In this document: in pieces, positions 40,150 to 52,133 of the stretch
Layout: every line of letters begins with the position of its first letter
How positions within the stretch are numbered: position 1 is the first letter of the stretch
Assembly (NCBI GenBank): GCA_000708835.1
Contig: DF237052.1
Location: forward strand, 62,001 to 126,000
DNA length: 64,000 nucleotides
Direction of reading: 5' to 3'
Source of the DNA: Klebsormidium nitens
Lineage: Eukaryota; Streptophyta; Klebsormidiophyceae; Klebsormidiales; Klebsormidiaceae
Notes under the pieces: model-generated
What the model was told of the DNA's origin: nothing
The model's database searches: none
The model's input: only the letters and a program-made list of their open reading frames with translations
Made by a program: the position numbers and the translations under genes

Positions 40150-41500
40150 TGCTTTCTGAGGTTTGGAGGCGAAAGCTTTGGAGGAGCTCTGTGTGACAGC
40201 TGAGCCCTTGGCGCCAGGTGTCCAAGGCTATACAAATGTGCTTCACATTTGCCTGCCGTCAGAGTCAGAAGTAGGCTACCGGAGAGAAAGAGGTTTCTGC
40301 ACTTGGAAGTCAATGAGCAACCGCCATTTGTGGCTGTCCCTTTGCTGCAGAACCAGGGGGTGAGAGTACAGCTGTTCAGTCCCTTCAGCTGGTCATAGCA
40401 GGGGGCTGTTATCTGTCGCTTTTGCTCCTCAAAATGGCCCGCTGCGCCAGCAAGCAGACTCTGTAAGGGCCCTCTAGACAGTTCAGCCGTTGCCAAGCCA
40501 GGCGCGTTGAAGAGATACAGCAAAGCGCGGTCCGTGAGAACAGGTGTCTTCATCCAGCCTTTGAAGGGTTTTCCTGAGGAGATGCCCTCCCCGTGACTCT
40601 ACAGCGTTCCGCTGTTCATCAGAGTCTCCAAGCTTCTTAGGCAAGGCAGCCCGTTGGCGTACCCGATTAGTGGAAGCGATTGGCTGGGGCGTGCCTTTGA
40701 AACTCCTTGAAGGTGAGCGTGCGGAAGTTGTTTTCCTGTATCCTCGTAACCTTGTTAGATTCCCTTCCATTCATGTGTACTGCACGCATTAAATCTATCT
40801 CAAGGAAAGGTTGGGTTTACGGGGGCATAAAAACAACCTCTTGCTATGGGCCCAAGCAGAAACACCTGCCTTTGGAAGAATGCAGTCTAAGGACATTACC
40901 ACATCCCTTTGTCTATGAGCTTGAACTAGGCGGGCAGCTGGTCATTGACTCCAGAGCGACATGTTCAAGCCAAGCAGCTCCACCTGTTGTATGTGTAGAA
41001 GTCCCCATCAGAGAATGAGCACGCCAAACCTGTCGTAGTAAATGTGGAGATTGGGCTTCCACCTGTTGCTACCTGCCAATTGCACAGACCTTTACCTGCA
41101 CGCATGAACAGCCCACATTTGGGCTATCCTTTGACTGTTGTAGAAAATGTGCTGGAAGCAAAGAGGCAGGCACTGAGAGTTTGTTGGAAGGGGCTAGGGC
41201 CAGGGGGAATCATTTGTTATTCCATTCCAAAAAACACCCTGGCTGAAAGAGCTCAACAGGGGGTGGTTCTGACCCAATTACAATGGGTGCACATATGTAA
41301 TACGCCTGACGCTGGGGCTCCTTGATGCGTCACCCGTTGCAATGCCGATATCCCAGGGATGTCAATGTGTGCATGCAGAAGGGTTCCTGATTCATGTTTC
41401 TCCAATCGCATGGATTGACCGCATACTGGTCGGCAGAGACTGGGTTCTCCTGGAGGAAGTTGTGGCTTAAGGGACTGCTTCAAGGGGCACTTTATGCATG
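40150..41500 (+). pseudogene. Decayed protein-coding block of unknown family
   Basis: Protein-like stretches sit in shifting plus-strand frames: one near 40230-40390 (RKRFLHLEVNEQPPF), one near 40790-41018 (PFVYELELGGQLVIDSRATC), one at 41020-41325 (VVVNVEIGLPPVATCQLH, then NVLEAKRQALRVCWKGLGP) and one at about 41290-41470 (SPIAWIDRILVGRDWVLLEE, then a stop). The changes of frame and internal stops suggest a dead gene or the remnant of a mobile element. VIDSRATC vaguely recalls a retropepsin active site (DSGAT) but lacks its key Gly. I recognise no family. It could also be spliced upstream exons of an unknown gene. It ends about 440 bases before the MMD1-like start codon. Confidence 0.3.
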
Positions 41501-41941
41501 TTTGCTGAGGCAGGGGGGTGTCAAGTTCGATTGAGGGGGCCAGTCACCCACATACTTTGGTAGGGGCAGGGAAAGTGACGAGTTTTCATGAGGATACTGT
41601 CATGAGGACACTCGTGTCCCTTATCCATACCTGCCTTTCCCTTCGCAAAGGTTCAGCACCCTAGTGAGCTCCACCAAACATGGTTCCCTCTTTGTAAGCA
41701 GAGGTAGAACAGTGAGCCCCTTGCAGACTGCTCGCTTCGCTCCCATATTTTGAAACAAACAGCAGATGTGCCGCTGCTTGTCTCTAGCAGAAGTACTCTC
41801 ATTCGCTGACTTTGCCTTCTTTTCACACTTCCACGACCTCACCCACTCAACTCTAAAGCGTGGTTTGTCGTGCTCACAGACCCCCACTAAAAGTTACTTT
41901 TCTCTTTGCAGTTGCAAGGCCTCCCCTCCTCCCCCCCCAGA

Positions 41942-44900
41942 ATGTCTGAGGCCACCTTCTCTAGGGAGGGGCCAGACTCCCCGCCCCCCCTCTCTCTTCC
42001 GGGGGGGTCCATTTCCAGCACGCGCTCCTCCTCCCCCGATGCTTGGGGGGTACCTCTGCTGACCAGTACAACCAGCAATGCCAGCTCATTTGAGTTTCAC
42101 CCCCCCGACTCCAAATGGCTCCGACACCATGGCTTTCAGGCCAATACGTTCGCGACACCTGGCACGCCCGCAGACTATGAGGGCCCCTTCCGCACCAACG
42201 TCCGGGCATTCCTGGCGGAGTTTGGCGAGAGGGATCCCTCCCGAGAAGGCGCCCCAGGAGTTGCCACCTGGACGGTCTTCCTGAGGACACCTGGCGGCGT
42301 GGGGTTTGAGCTGCTGATTGTGGAGGAGAATGTCCGGGAGGCCAGGAACACCCACTGCGACCACTGCCGCTCCCAGGGTGAGAATAAGCCCCTACCTGTC
42401 ATTCTCTTCTTCGGGGGCTTTGTGTGCTACACATGGGGGTTGTACTTTGCTGTCATGTGCTGTTCTTTGAGCTTCATTCCAGGTTCGCCTTTGCATGCAC
42501 TTTCACTATGTTGCATTATCTTTTCTCTGTTGCTCCTTCTGGAGCAAGGATGAAGTACTCAGGTCCTACGCTTCTAGCTACTTTCTTTTTCAATCCTTTT
42601 CTTTCTTTTGGGTACTGCTTGACTTAAACAGCCGTTTCAAAGAGCTCCCTCCTGATTCGTATTTGGATACTGCATGGTCTGGATATTGGATCCTTGAACA
42701 TCGTCAAAAATTGTAAAGTTTTGGAGAGTGATTGCTAAAGAAGTGGCATGCCTTTCAGGAGAGCACCTGTTGTTAAGGTTCTTGTCTTCCTGTTTTGGTA
42801 GATCCTCTATCTTCGTTCCTCCTTAAGGTTGATTAAGCAGCATTAATGAGCAGTTCTGATTGTTCTGCACCTCATAGGACTTGTCAATGCTTATTTTGAG
42901 TAAGGCCCCTTTGATTCCGGGGAGCATACCCTGCTGCCAAGTTAAGCTCTTCTTAACAGCGCCTCTCATTTGAACCTTGAAAAACCTTCGAGAGCTTTTC
43001 TCTTTATCCACCTTCATCTTTTTCACAAGCAGTCCTACTCCATAGTAAAGGATTTCTTGAAGCCTCAAATTTTCACAGAGTTCTCTTTCAGAGGCTGGCC
43101 TTTCATTTTGCCCAGTCTTTCATCGTGAATGCTCCAAAAAAGGTGCCACTAGAATGCATGCATCCTCCTCAGCGGCTGTACCAGAACTTCGTCGCCTTTC
43201 TGAGCAGCTTCAGTAGATATGTTCTCGAGACTCGTTAACCCAGGATTTGCCCCACAAGAACCAGAAAATACCCATTGCAGGAAGCTGAAAGTACTACTTA
43301 GTAAGGCTCTCTGCTCCCAAGAAAGTCGCAGCTCAAGTCTCTTGCAAAGACTCGTCAAGAACTGTCGACAACAACACATATCTTGCAAAAAGTGCTTCTT
43401 GGTTTCAGAAACCAACCGTGCAACAAGCGTCGCAATCTCTGCATCAAACCATCTCTCTCTCTAGGCTGGGCCCATCACCCTGTCTGCAAGCGACGCTACC
43501 ACTTCATCATCCCCCGTCAGAAGTCGGACGACTCGGGCCGCTCACCCAAACGGACGTCCAAAGGGCCACGTGCCTGCCCCTCGTGCGACGCCGTCGTCTA
43601 TTCGGACGAAGATTGGTGCTCCCTTTGCGGGCAGAATGTGGTGAGCTCTCTATTCCAAATTCCTTAGACCCACTGTTTTCCGGGCGTCACCGAACTCTGA
43701 AGTTGCTACCTAATAACTTTTCAAGAGTTTTATGACATCAGGATGTTGTCATAAGTTGTGTAGACAAGAAGTGGTGCACTTTGGCGAATCAAACTTAGGT
43801 GAGCTCTCCGCAGAAATCTCAAGATGGTCACTTCGACGTTTCGGTTTTCGAACTTTCAAGCTCAACATCTGGTTAGCATTTCTGGGCGTCTGGCCCTTGT
43901 CTGAAAAGTTCGGCTCACCGGTTTTTGAAAGAAGAAAGTCAGGATGGTTCCAATTTGGGGATCTTGTGCTTTGCGTTTTTGCAAAGCTTCCTTTTTGTAT
44001 GAAAGCTCTATGACCGATTTTACAGTGCTTGCTGCGTCAACTTGTATCGTCGACTGACCTTGTCTATGTCGGGTGCTCCATTTCGCACCCGAAAAGCTTT
44101 CTTCGGTTTACAAACAGGCAAAGATTGCGTACGAACTCATTTCTCCTCCTCAAATCTGGCGCAGTTGGTTCTTCTCTTGATCTGGACCTTAAAGCAGACC
44201 CAAACGTGAACGTATTTCTTGCTTGCTGCCCCATTACCCGAAGGTCCAGCACTCGGTCTCTGGACGATCGAAAAGGATTCAAAAGGAGGCAGCTTCCAAT
44301 CTACAAATGTTCACTGCACCAAAGAGCACCTGTAAATATCGATGACGTCTTTAGGGGCACCTGGCTCAGGCTTGCCGTTCTTGACTTCCGCCATCTGACC
44401 GTCGATGCTGTCGTCAAAGAACCAGCGCCGTTGATAGCAGGTTTAATGAAAGGTCCCTTAACTAAATTGGACTCCCGTTTCGTACGCTCAGGCGCTGTCC
44501 GGACTTCTCGAGGCGTCCGACCACGTCATGCATGGCGTCATCCACTCGAACGGGTACGGTCACCTGTACGTCATCAGCGGGAAGGAGAGCGGTTCGGCGC
44601 TGCTGACCGGAGCAGAGGCTATGGGTCTTTGGGATAGGATATGCGCCATGCTGCGCGCCAGGTAAGCTCCGAGATTTTTAACTAGCTTGGGCCTGAATCC
44701 AGTCGCTTTTCCGTCTTAGTATTGCTCATAAAAGATTGAAATGTGAGCCTTGAACCCCGACCTGAGGAGGAGGGAAGAAGGGCTCTAGAAGGCTGGTGAA
44801 AAGTTACGTCGTTTGCAATTCTTTTTGCGGAGAATGCAGATAGGGGTTACGCAGCCCTTCTCCTGACAAAAGAAAGAGCGTTACACAGCCCTAATCTTGT

Positions 44901-47900
44901 CAAACCCTCTGCGTTCATTCGTCCTTCTCTTTTCAGTGCATCTAGGGCAGAATTTGATCCTGGGTCTCAACGAAAGTTGCCCTTCCATAACTCCACCTGT
45001 CCGCTTTACAACCTAGATCACTTAGTCCTACATTTCGGAGTTCGGGAATCCGCATTTTCCTCTGCTCTAATTTTGATCTGACCGATCTCAATTTCTCCTC
45101 TAAGCAAGTCCTCTGACCTTGTTGGACCCCTTTTCTCGCCGAGTTTCCACTCATACTTCATACGTAAACCAGTTTCTACGCAGTTCAGTAAACAAAAATG
45201 TTGACTTTTTTATTGAAATCCTTCTCTAAACCCAACGTTGATTATTCCTTTTTCCAGGCGCATCAGTCTGGAAGACTCGTCCAAACGACTCGGCTGCGAC
45301 CTGCGTCTCCTTCACGGCGTAGGTTACGGCCAAACCTGGTTCGGGAACTGGGGTTACAAGTTCAGCCGCGGCAGTTTCGGGATAACCCGCCAGGGTTACC
45401 AGCGGGCACTGGCCGCCCTGCGAGGCCTGGAGGTGTCCGAATTGTTGGACAAGATCGCTGGTGCGGACGACGAACTGGGCCGGATCGTCCGGCAGTACCA
45501 AAAGACAGGCGAGAAGGTGAGACCCTGTTGGCAAACATGGGCAGTTGACTCGCACGTTTTCTTCATTTCGAAGTTTCATTGAAGGGCTTCGACAGGGCCT
45601 CGCTTTGCCTCGGGAAGTAAAGGCTGTACGACCGACGTTTCTAAGAGTTTGGAGTCCGTTTGACTCAAAGTTGGCAGTCACAATGGGTCGCGCGCACAAG
45701 CAAGCTGGTTCTGAAACCGTTCCATCTTGAGACCCCATCGGTTCCATTCACCAGGGTCTGTGCAACAAAACAGAACATCTCCCCAGCCCCTTTTCTAAGA
45801 AGTCTCGACTCAACCTCAAAATTCTTGGCCATGGTGCGTTTTTGATCCGAATCCTTTCTAACTGTCGCGCAGGAGGTCAAGACCGTTGGAGACCTCGTGC
45901 GCCGTCTGCTCGAGACACGTGTCGCCACCACGGATGCCGCTAAATCTACACGCAAAAACTGCGACAATCTTCACTCGAGCGATTCCTGATTCAGTCAATC
46001 TTAAAACCGCCGGGTCATATCAACCCATGTCTAACCTCTTAGACTCTTTGCGCAGGAGCTCAAGACCGTCGGCGACCTAGTGCGCTGTTTGTTGGAGACA
46101 CGTGTCGCCACCACGGATGCCGCCCCCCCGCCCCCGCCAACTCCCTCTCCCAAGCCGTGCGGACGGCCGACGAAGCGTTCGCGAGCGTCCGAAGAGGCGA
46201 CCGTCCAGGGAGAGGAGCAGTGCCGCTGGTCGCCGAAACGGCTGGAGCACGTGCAGCAGGTGGTGCTGACCGCGTTGCTAGAGAGCGGCAAAAAGTGAGC
46301 GTCTCGAAGTTGTCAACATTCCCCTTTCCTTGTTTGTTTCGGCCTCTTCATGGTTAAGACTCGGTTCTAAATGATGTATCTGATTGAAGCTAAGCGCCCA
46401 GTCCGGAACAAGTATCAATCGACCTGCTATTTCGGTAAGAGTTCATGACCGCCCAATGGTCGCAGGCTGATTTTCTCAGGTCTGTCTCACGTTTGAACTG
46501 TAATCTCCTAATCTGACGCAACACACCTTCCCTTAAAGGATGCCGAGCTTAAACGCCCCTCCTTTGGAACTGACATATTTACCAAAGTCAGTTGAGTGTC
46601 CGGCAGACTTAACAATTGTCTACTCCTGATCGACAAACTGTCCTCAACAAAAAGCGACCCAATCGCCAATATGCACGACGAGGGAACTCATCACTCCCTC
46701 AGACTGCCAGACTTCGGACCCTCTTCCTTATGCAGGTTTGCGCCCCCGTCAGGAGATCCGCGATCTGGCCCCCCAGTCGATGGGGGACGCCGGGCTCCTG
46801 TCCCTAGAGTTGTCAGCTTATCATACGCCGTTGATAGCTTTTTGTACGAGACTGTCAGTGTATAATACGAGCCCCTTTTCTCATGCAGGTGGGTGCCCCG
46901 TCAGGAGATCCGCGATCTGGCCCGCCAGTCGGTGGGAGACACCGGGCTCCTGGACTACGTGCTAAAAGGCCTCGGGGGAAAGAAACTGGGCGGCTACACG
47001 TTCCGGAGGGAGGTCAACCAGGTGCGGTTTCGCTTAACCCATGTGGTCAAGGCCTTGATTCCGCTAACCTCTTTCGAAGGCGTTGCTACATTTGCAAATT
47101 GCTTTTAACAAGTCAAAGATTGGATCCCTTTCGGCTGGTCCGTCGGGGCTTTGGGTCTCGCGCTTCTAGTTCTCTGGAAAGATTGTAACGTTTGGTGTAG
47201 CTAGGAGGTCCGTGCGTAAGGTTCTCCTTGCAGATAGAGCTCTACTTCTTGTTCTCCAGACAGATTTTGAAGCTGCAGAGAGACCTGAAGACTGATTGCC
47301 GTGGTCTCATTTGGTCTGCATACTTTGACCATTTTTGTCGTATTTTCTCGACTGTTTTACGTAGCCTTCCGCTGATGGATTCTCAGTCAAGAACTCTGAC
47401 CCGCACGTTTGGACGTCCGCAGTCGACGCGCGTACTGGAATTCGGACTCCGAAAAGACAAGGAACCCGCCAAAGAGTTCCCCCCCGCGCCCGTCCCCTCG
47501 CCGCCCTCAAAGGCCGCCACGTGTCGTGCTGACGTCACCAAGGACATCCTATACGTGTACCGAAACGTGTTGGACCGTCACAGGGCGACGCTGGGGGGAA
47601 AGGGTTCTGAGACTGCTCGCGCGATTGAAACGGCCAGGCGGGTGGTTCTCGATACGCGGTACTTTGTCAAAGATTACAGGTAAGGGGTCTGCAAACCCGG
47701 GTTTGCCGTTTCAATGTTTTGGGTTCCCTTTGAAGTAGGTCAATAGACTGCGATAAGGTCAAGTGTTTGCCTAAAGGGGACTGGTCTGCAGGAAGGGTCG
47801 TTGCTAAAAAGTTCGTTCTATGCATCCACTTAGATTCGCCCCTTAGGCTCCAGTTTTGGGGCAAAGCTTGCTTACCGAAACTCTTCGTCCGCGCTGGGCT

Positions 47901-49351
47901 TGTGATACGACGGCGTCCGACCTTCATCCGATCTTCGTGTCTTTCGTCGTTCCGCTGCTCGCGCCAGTGCTGCGCATTCCGCTGACCAATCCGCTGCCCG
48001 TTCCGCTGAGCATCCCGCTGCTCGTTCCGCTGCTCTTCAAGGGGAGCACTCTCGCCGCTTGCTTCAGTGCTGTATTTTGCTTGATCGTTCCGCTGCCCTT
48101 CCAGAAAGAGAAATTCCCGCCGCTCCAACCGATGCAGCTCATTCCGCCGGCCATTCCGCTGATCCTTTCCGCTGCTCGTTCCGTTGCTTTCCAGGGGAGA
48201 GCACACCCGGCGGGACAGCGACGCTGGGCGTGCGCAATCTGCGGACGACGAGTTGCTGCGAGTTATGGTCCAAGTGAAGACGTCCGACGTTCCGGCGCAC
48301 GGTTCCGGCCACCACCCGCCGCCGGAACTGGTCGTGCTGCCGAAGAACGGAACGGTTGCGAGGCTGAAGGTGGGTTCTTCTCAGTCTCTTCTGTTCGTCG
48401 TTTCTTGTCTCTAAGCCTTATATGCGGCATCCAGCCAGGATTGTCTACGACAAGAATTCCAAAGATTGTTACGAGAATTCAGAAATGGTTACTTCGTCCA
48501 GCGCCTCGTATCAACAAAATCCCCGGTTAAGCGGAGTTCTAACTCCAAGTTCCTTCCCCCTCTCCAGGTGGCCGCGCGCAAAGCTTTCAGCGACACGTAT
48601 CTTATGATGCGCGACTTCACCGTGACTGACGTCACCATCCCGTCATTCGAAGACCTGGAGGATGACGACACGCTTGCGGACCTGGTCGAGCAGGGCGCGC
48701 TCATCACCGTCATGGGGCCGGGTAAGCTGACGTCACTGGGACCTTAACTTTGTTTCTTTTGTTCTACTCTACTTGATTGGTCTGTCATGTATTTGACATT
48801 AAACATGACGTTTCCTTTGTTCCCCGCTGATTTTCTTTTCGTCCCTTGCTGAATGAGCATCTGTTCCCGTCATCCCTCTGCTCGGGCTCCGGATGCTGAC
48901 GTCACCTTGTCGTCTTTCTTTTCCTCATATTCTTCTCCCTAATCAAATGCGTTTTTATGTCACTTACAGAACTGTAAGTCTGCTAACGTCAGCTTATAAT
49001 GTTGCCGAATCCGCTTTTGCAAAGACATGCGTCTTTCAGCTTTGAGAGAACTTCCAGGCTGACAGCAAAATTGAGAGCCCGGAGTTTGACGTCATCGTGG
49101 CGTCATTTCCAGGCATTGATTACGGCTGCCCGGAGCGGTACGAGGGCGGCATCGAGCAGTGGTTCGTGGACTGCTCGTGCGGGGCACGTGACGACGACGG
49201 AGAGCGTATGGTCTCCTGCGATAAGTGCGACGTCTGGCAGCATACGCGATGCAACCGGATAGGGGATAGGGAGCACGTGCCCAGCACGTTCCTGTGCAGC
49301 CGGTGCAGGGCGGAAGCGGAGCCGGCGGAAGATGGGTTCGGCTGGGCGTGA
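41942..49351 (+). CDS. PHD-finger protein, MMD1/MS1-like (ten exons)
   Basis: Plant-type PHD-finger protein of the MALE MEIOCYTE DEATH1 / MALE STERILITY1 / At1g33420 group, nuclear regulators of meiosis or anther development in flowering plants. Exons are 41942-42377, 43465-43640, 44492-44661, 45258-45516, 46056-46294, 46889-47021, 47387-47679, 48195-48369, 48568-48721 and 49113-49351. Phases agree throughout and give 757 residues, near the family's roughly 700. Family hallmarks in order are the HCDHCR and GWAHHPVCKRRYHFI Cys/His region, a CPSCD..CSLCG knuckle, VIHSNGYGHLYVI, LLHGVGYGQTWFGNWGYKF, LLDYVLKGLGGKK and the C-terminal PHD finger. The PHD ligands are Cys699, Cys701, Cys714, Cys717, His722, Cys725, Cys740 and Cys743. 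The first exon opens after an acceptor at 41911, so a leader exon is likely. The ATG chosen is the first in frame. Which paralogue it matches is uncertain. Introns 4, 5 and 7 carry copies of the next exon's edge. Confidence 0.9.
45873..45955 (+). repeat. Upstream copy of MMD1-like exon 5 acceptor side
   Basis: After an acceptor CGCGCAG, the sequence reads EVKTVGDLVRRLLETRVATT, nearly the same as true exon 5 (ELKTVGDLVRCLLETRVATT) 183 bases downstream. Similarity stops after the shared TTDAA codons. The frame then runs into a stop near 45989. The distance is a multiple of three, but the stop prevents simple extension of the exon. Confidence 0.92.
46736..46802 (+). repeat. Upstream copy of MMD1-like exon 6 acceptor side
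   Basis: After an acceptor TATGCAG the sequence copies about 65 bases of exon 6, 153 bases upstream of it. It reads RQEIRDLAPQSMGDAGLL against the true RQEIRDLARQSVGDTGLL. One extra base in the opening C-run shifts the frame relative to the acceptor, so use of this site would break the protein. Confidence 0.92.
47930..48200 (+). repeat. Degenerate 'ATTCCGCTG' minisatellite with copied exon 8 edge
   Basis: Intron 7 of the MMD1-like gene ends in more than a dozen imperfect copies of a 10-15 base unit around TTCCGCTG(C/A)TC. Within it, CTTCAAGGGGAGCACTC at about 48035-48051 is a changed copy of the true exon 8 edge (CTTTCCAGGGGAGAGCAC) at 48187-48204. The array is pyrimidine-rich on the coding strand, so it also supplies a very long polypyrimidine tract before the acceptor. 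The long open frame on the minus strand here is only a product of the repeat. Confidence 0.8.
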
Positions 49352-52133
49352 ACGGAACGGAACTGAAAATATTTAGAAGGGGTTTTAGCTGGAAAACTCC
49401 AAAAAGCTGATGGAATGGATCGGGGATGATGGCGGGGGGAAATAAGAGGGGCTCTGTGGACGAAAGTCTTTTCCAGCAACTTGTTGGAAAAGCCGGAGAA
49501 GTCGATCGGGCTAATATTGTCTTATATGCGTTGTGGGCAAGAGGCTCGATTGGTATTATCGGGGAAAGCGCGTGTTGATATGGAAGAAAAATGGGTTGGG
49601 TTTAACAGCGTGTTGAGGAGGGGAGCAATTGGGTTGCGTCTAACGTCAGACGGCCGAGGATGTTCCACTCGGGCGAAAACATTGCAAGTAACTGATTTGG
49701 CGTCCTGCGAACCGGGGCTTTGAAGGAGTGCTTTTGAAGCCTTGGGATTGGCGGCGGGGGCCTTTGCTGCTTACCTTTGGTGAATAACAGCGCAGCGGGA
49801 AAGCTGTACTTCTTACCTAGATTGTCATCACCCGATGCTTCGGAAAGTGAGCGGTCGTTGTGGTAAAGACACGTGTGCGGGCTCGCACGTGTGTCTCTTG
49901 TGAATAGTCTGATAAGATAAGGTGTGAAACCGCCCTCCAGATACTCAGTCACGCAGCATTAAACCAGTCATGTGTGCCACGTTCGCTTCCGGTAAGGCCG
50001 TATAGGTTGTGTCTCACAACTTCCAGTCAGAGGCCGAACGAAGTGAAACGTTTTTATTTGCGTGGGGTGGGCTAGCTAAAGCTAGCCAAAAAGACCATTG
50101 ATTAAATTCATCTGTGAGTTAAGTAGATCGGCATGGACTTCCTGCCAAAAGACAAACGTTTGTTCACATTAGTGACAACGATAGGCTGAGCACGCTTCTA
50201 TAAATCACTAAATACAGGTACGTCCAGGTCGACCCGAAGCTCGTTAACTGATTCGTCGCACTACTTCCTCTATCTTGCCATGACTGTCAGAGCGATTCGC
50301 TTCACCGCGTCGGACGTACGTGACCTTCGATTAAGGCAGGATAAAAGATTTCATTTGCATCGCGCATACGGTGAAGGTACGTGCTGATCGAGACACATTC
50401 AGTGCACATGCATCTACACCGTTTCTTTCCATGCCAAGAATCCTGCTAATGCATATGACAAGCACTTAGTGTATTGCCGCCGTGTATCATATGTGTCCAA
50501 TAATTCAGCCTACTATAAGTTACACTCGCGGCATGCTTTTGGCCCGATCGTTGCAGCCTTCGGAGCCTGATAAGTTACCGCTTGCCAGCTCGAACCCTGT
50601 CTCGAGTCCGTGATATTAAGCTTAAGCTAGTTGACAAGCTGCACGTAGATAGAAGCGCGCACGCGTATTAACTGATAGCTTAGTAGGCCCGGCCGAGCGG
50701 CCGCAAATTAATTAACGAGAGGCCTTCATGTTTGCTGAGTACACATCACGCGAGTCCCACGTTATCGCTAGGCTTTTACAAGTTGCGTGCATGCATGAGG
50801 ATTTTGGCAACACGCACATGACCATGCGACGGTCCGATCCATCAAAATTGGCATAATATATGTGTGTAACTTTTTCCGCATTGCCAAGAGTACCGTCCAA
50901 ACAACTCGGCCCTTGACGTACTGGCCCTCATGATATGACGTCAAGACAGCTCGCAAGCTAGTGCTAGCGATTTAGAATGTGATTTATCAGGTCAATAACG
51001 TTCAAAATCGTCATAATGCCGACCAGTATCTGCAGTACGGTTCGACACTAACTGACGTGCATTACGGCTTCTCCGATGATCGCATACTGCAGGCGCACCC
51101 TGTTTTGTTACTGTGACAGCATGGTGAAGCACCGTGCGTAACATACACGATCATGCAAGCAGCCAATGAAAACTCAGTGAGCCATCAGGTCTTCCCGCCA
51201 ATTCGTGGACAAATCCGCGTGGATTTAGGGCGGATTCCTTACGAGTCCCTGGAAAGAAGACCTCTCTTTGCCAGAACGCTACACATTACCGCTTCTGACT
51301 AGCAAACGACCTCAACATTGGAAAGGTAGTACGTACTCTCCTATTCGCTTTTCATACGGCTTTTCATCAAAAGAAATCCGCAGAGTAGCTGGACTCCCAT
51401 ACTATGATAGTTCTCAAAGCACCTCGACCCTTCTGTCCGTCCGACCAGAAACGAAAGGTCGGTGTGCATGTACCCCCAGAGTGGAGGCGGGAAAGCCGAG
51501 CCGCTTGCAGCGGCTTCCGATGGTTTCCAAGTGTCGCCGGAAAAGGTCAATCATCGCGAGCGCAGCTAGATCGTCCGCAGCGGAACCTGCGGCGAATCCT
51601 GGCGGGTTCAGGGGCTGACGATTGATAGCAATAGCCAAAGAAAAGCTTCTTTCAAGAAGTGAGAACTCTCAAGTGCTTTATTGAAACGCCTAAGTTTGCT
51701 CAAAGTTAGAGCCGGAGAAATAGAAAACTGACGGTGCGAGCCCAGCGTTGGCCTCGCACTTGCTCAAAGGTAGAAGAAGCATTCAATTTAAGGCCGAATT
51801 TGTATTAAAGCAGGTTTCAAATCCCTCTTCACTGGAGGGTGTTCGTGTCGCTGAAAGAATCTTGACAACCACAGCCGGCAACCAACCAACCTCGATGCTT
51901 TTTCAGTGATCAAATGTTGACGGGGAAACATCGAGTGCGCCGGTCCAACCATTTTCGACGATGAAACGTCTCACACGTTTCCGGAACAGCTCGGAAATGG
52001 AGGATGTGCACACGGAGGGATGATCGATACAAAGCCCAGAATCATAGAAGCCCAGATCCGCACACAAGGAGAGAAACGAGAAGGGCAGTAGGAGCCATTG
52101 TTTTGCTGTCTGCTCGTCCAACGTTGCCGGCTC
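49352..52133. other. Convergent intergenic region between MMD1-like and disordered-protein genes
   Basis: This holds the 3' flanks of the plus-strand PHD gene and of the minus-strand gene that ends at 52134. From about 49.95 to 51.1 kb it is AT-richer with many self-complementary words, including an 8-bp inverted repeat GGCTAGCT-AA-AGCTAGCC at 50070-50087. A minus-strand open frame at 51638-51414 reads somewhat like protein (SAADDLAALAMIDLFRRHLE) but has no family match and no clear splice partner. I see no other gene. Confidence 0.5.

Noticed and set aside
47667-48206. 179-codon minus-strand frame rich in Gln, Arg, Asn and Glu
   Set aside because: It is the reverse translation of the ATTCCGCTG minisatellite in intron 7 of the MMD1-like gene.
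51414-51638. Minus-strand frame reading like protein downstream of the disordered-protein gene
   Set aside because: It could be an exon ending at a GTACATG donor, but no acceptor, partner exon or family match was found. The upstream gene already has a stop at 52134.
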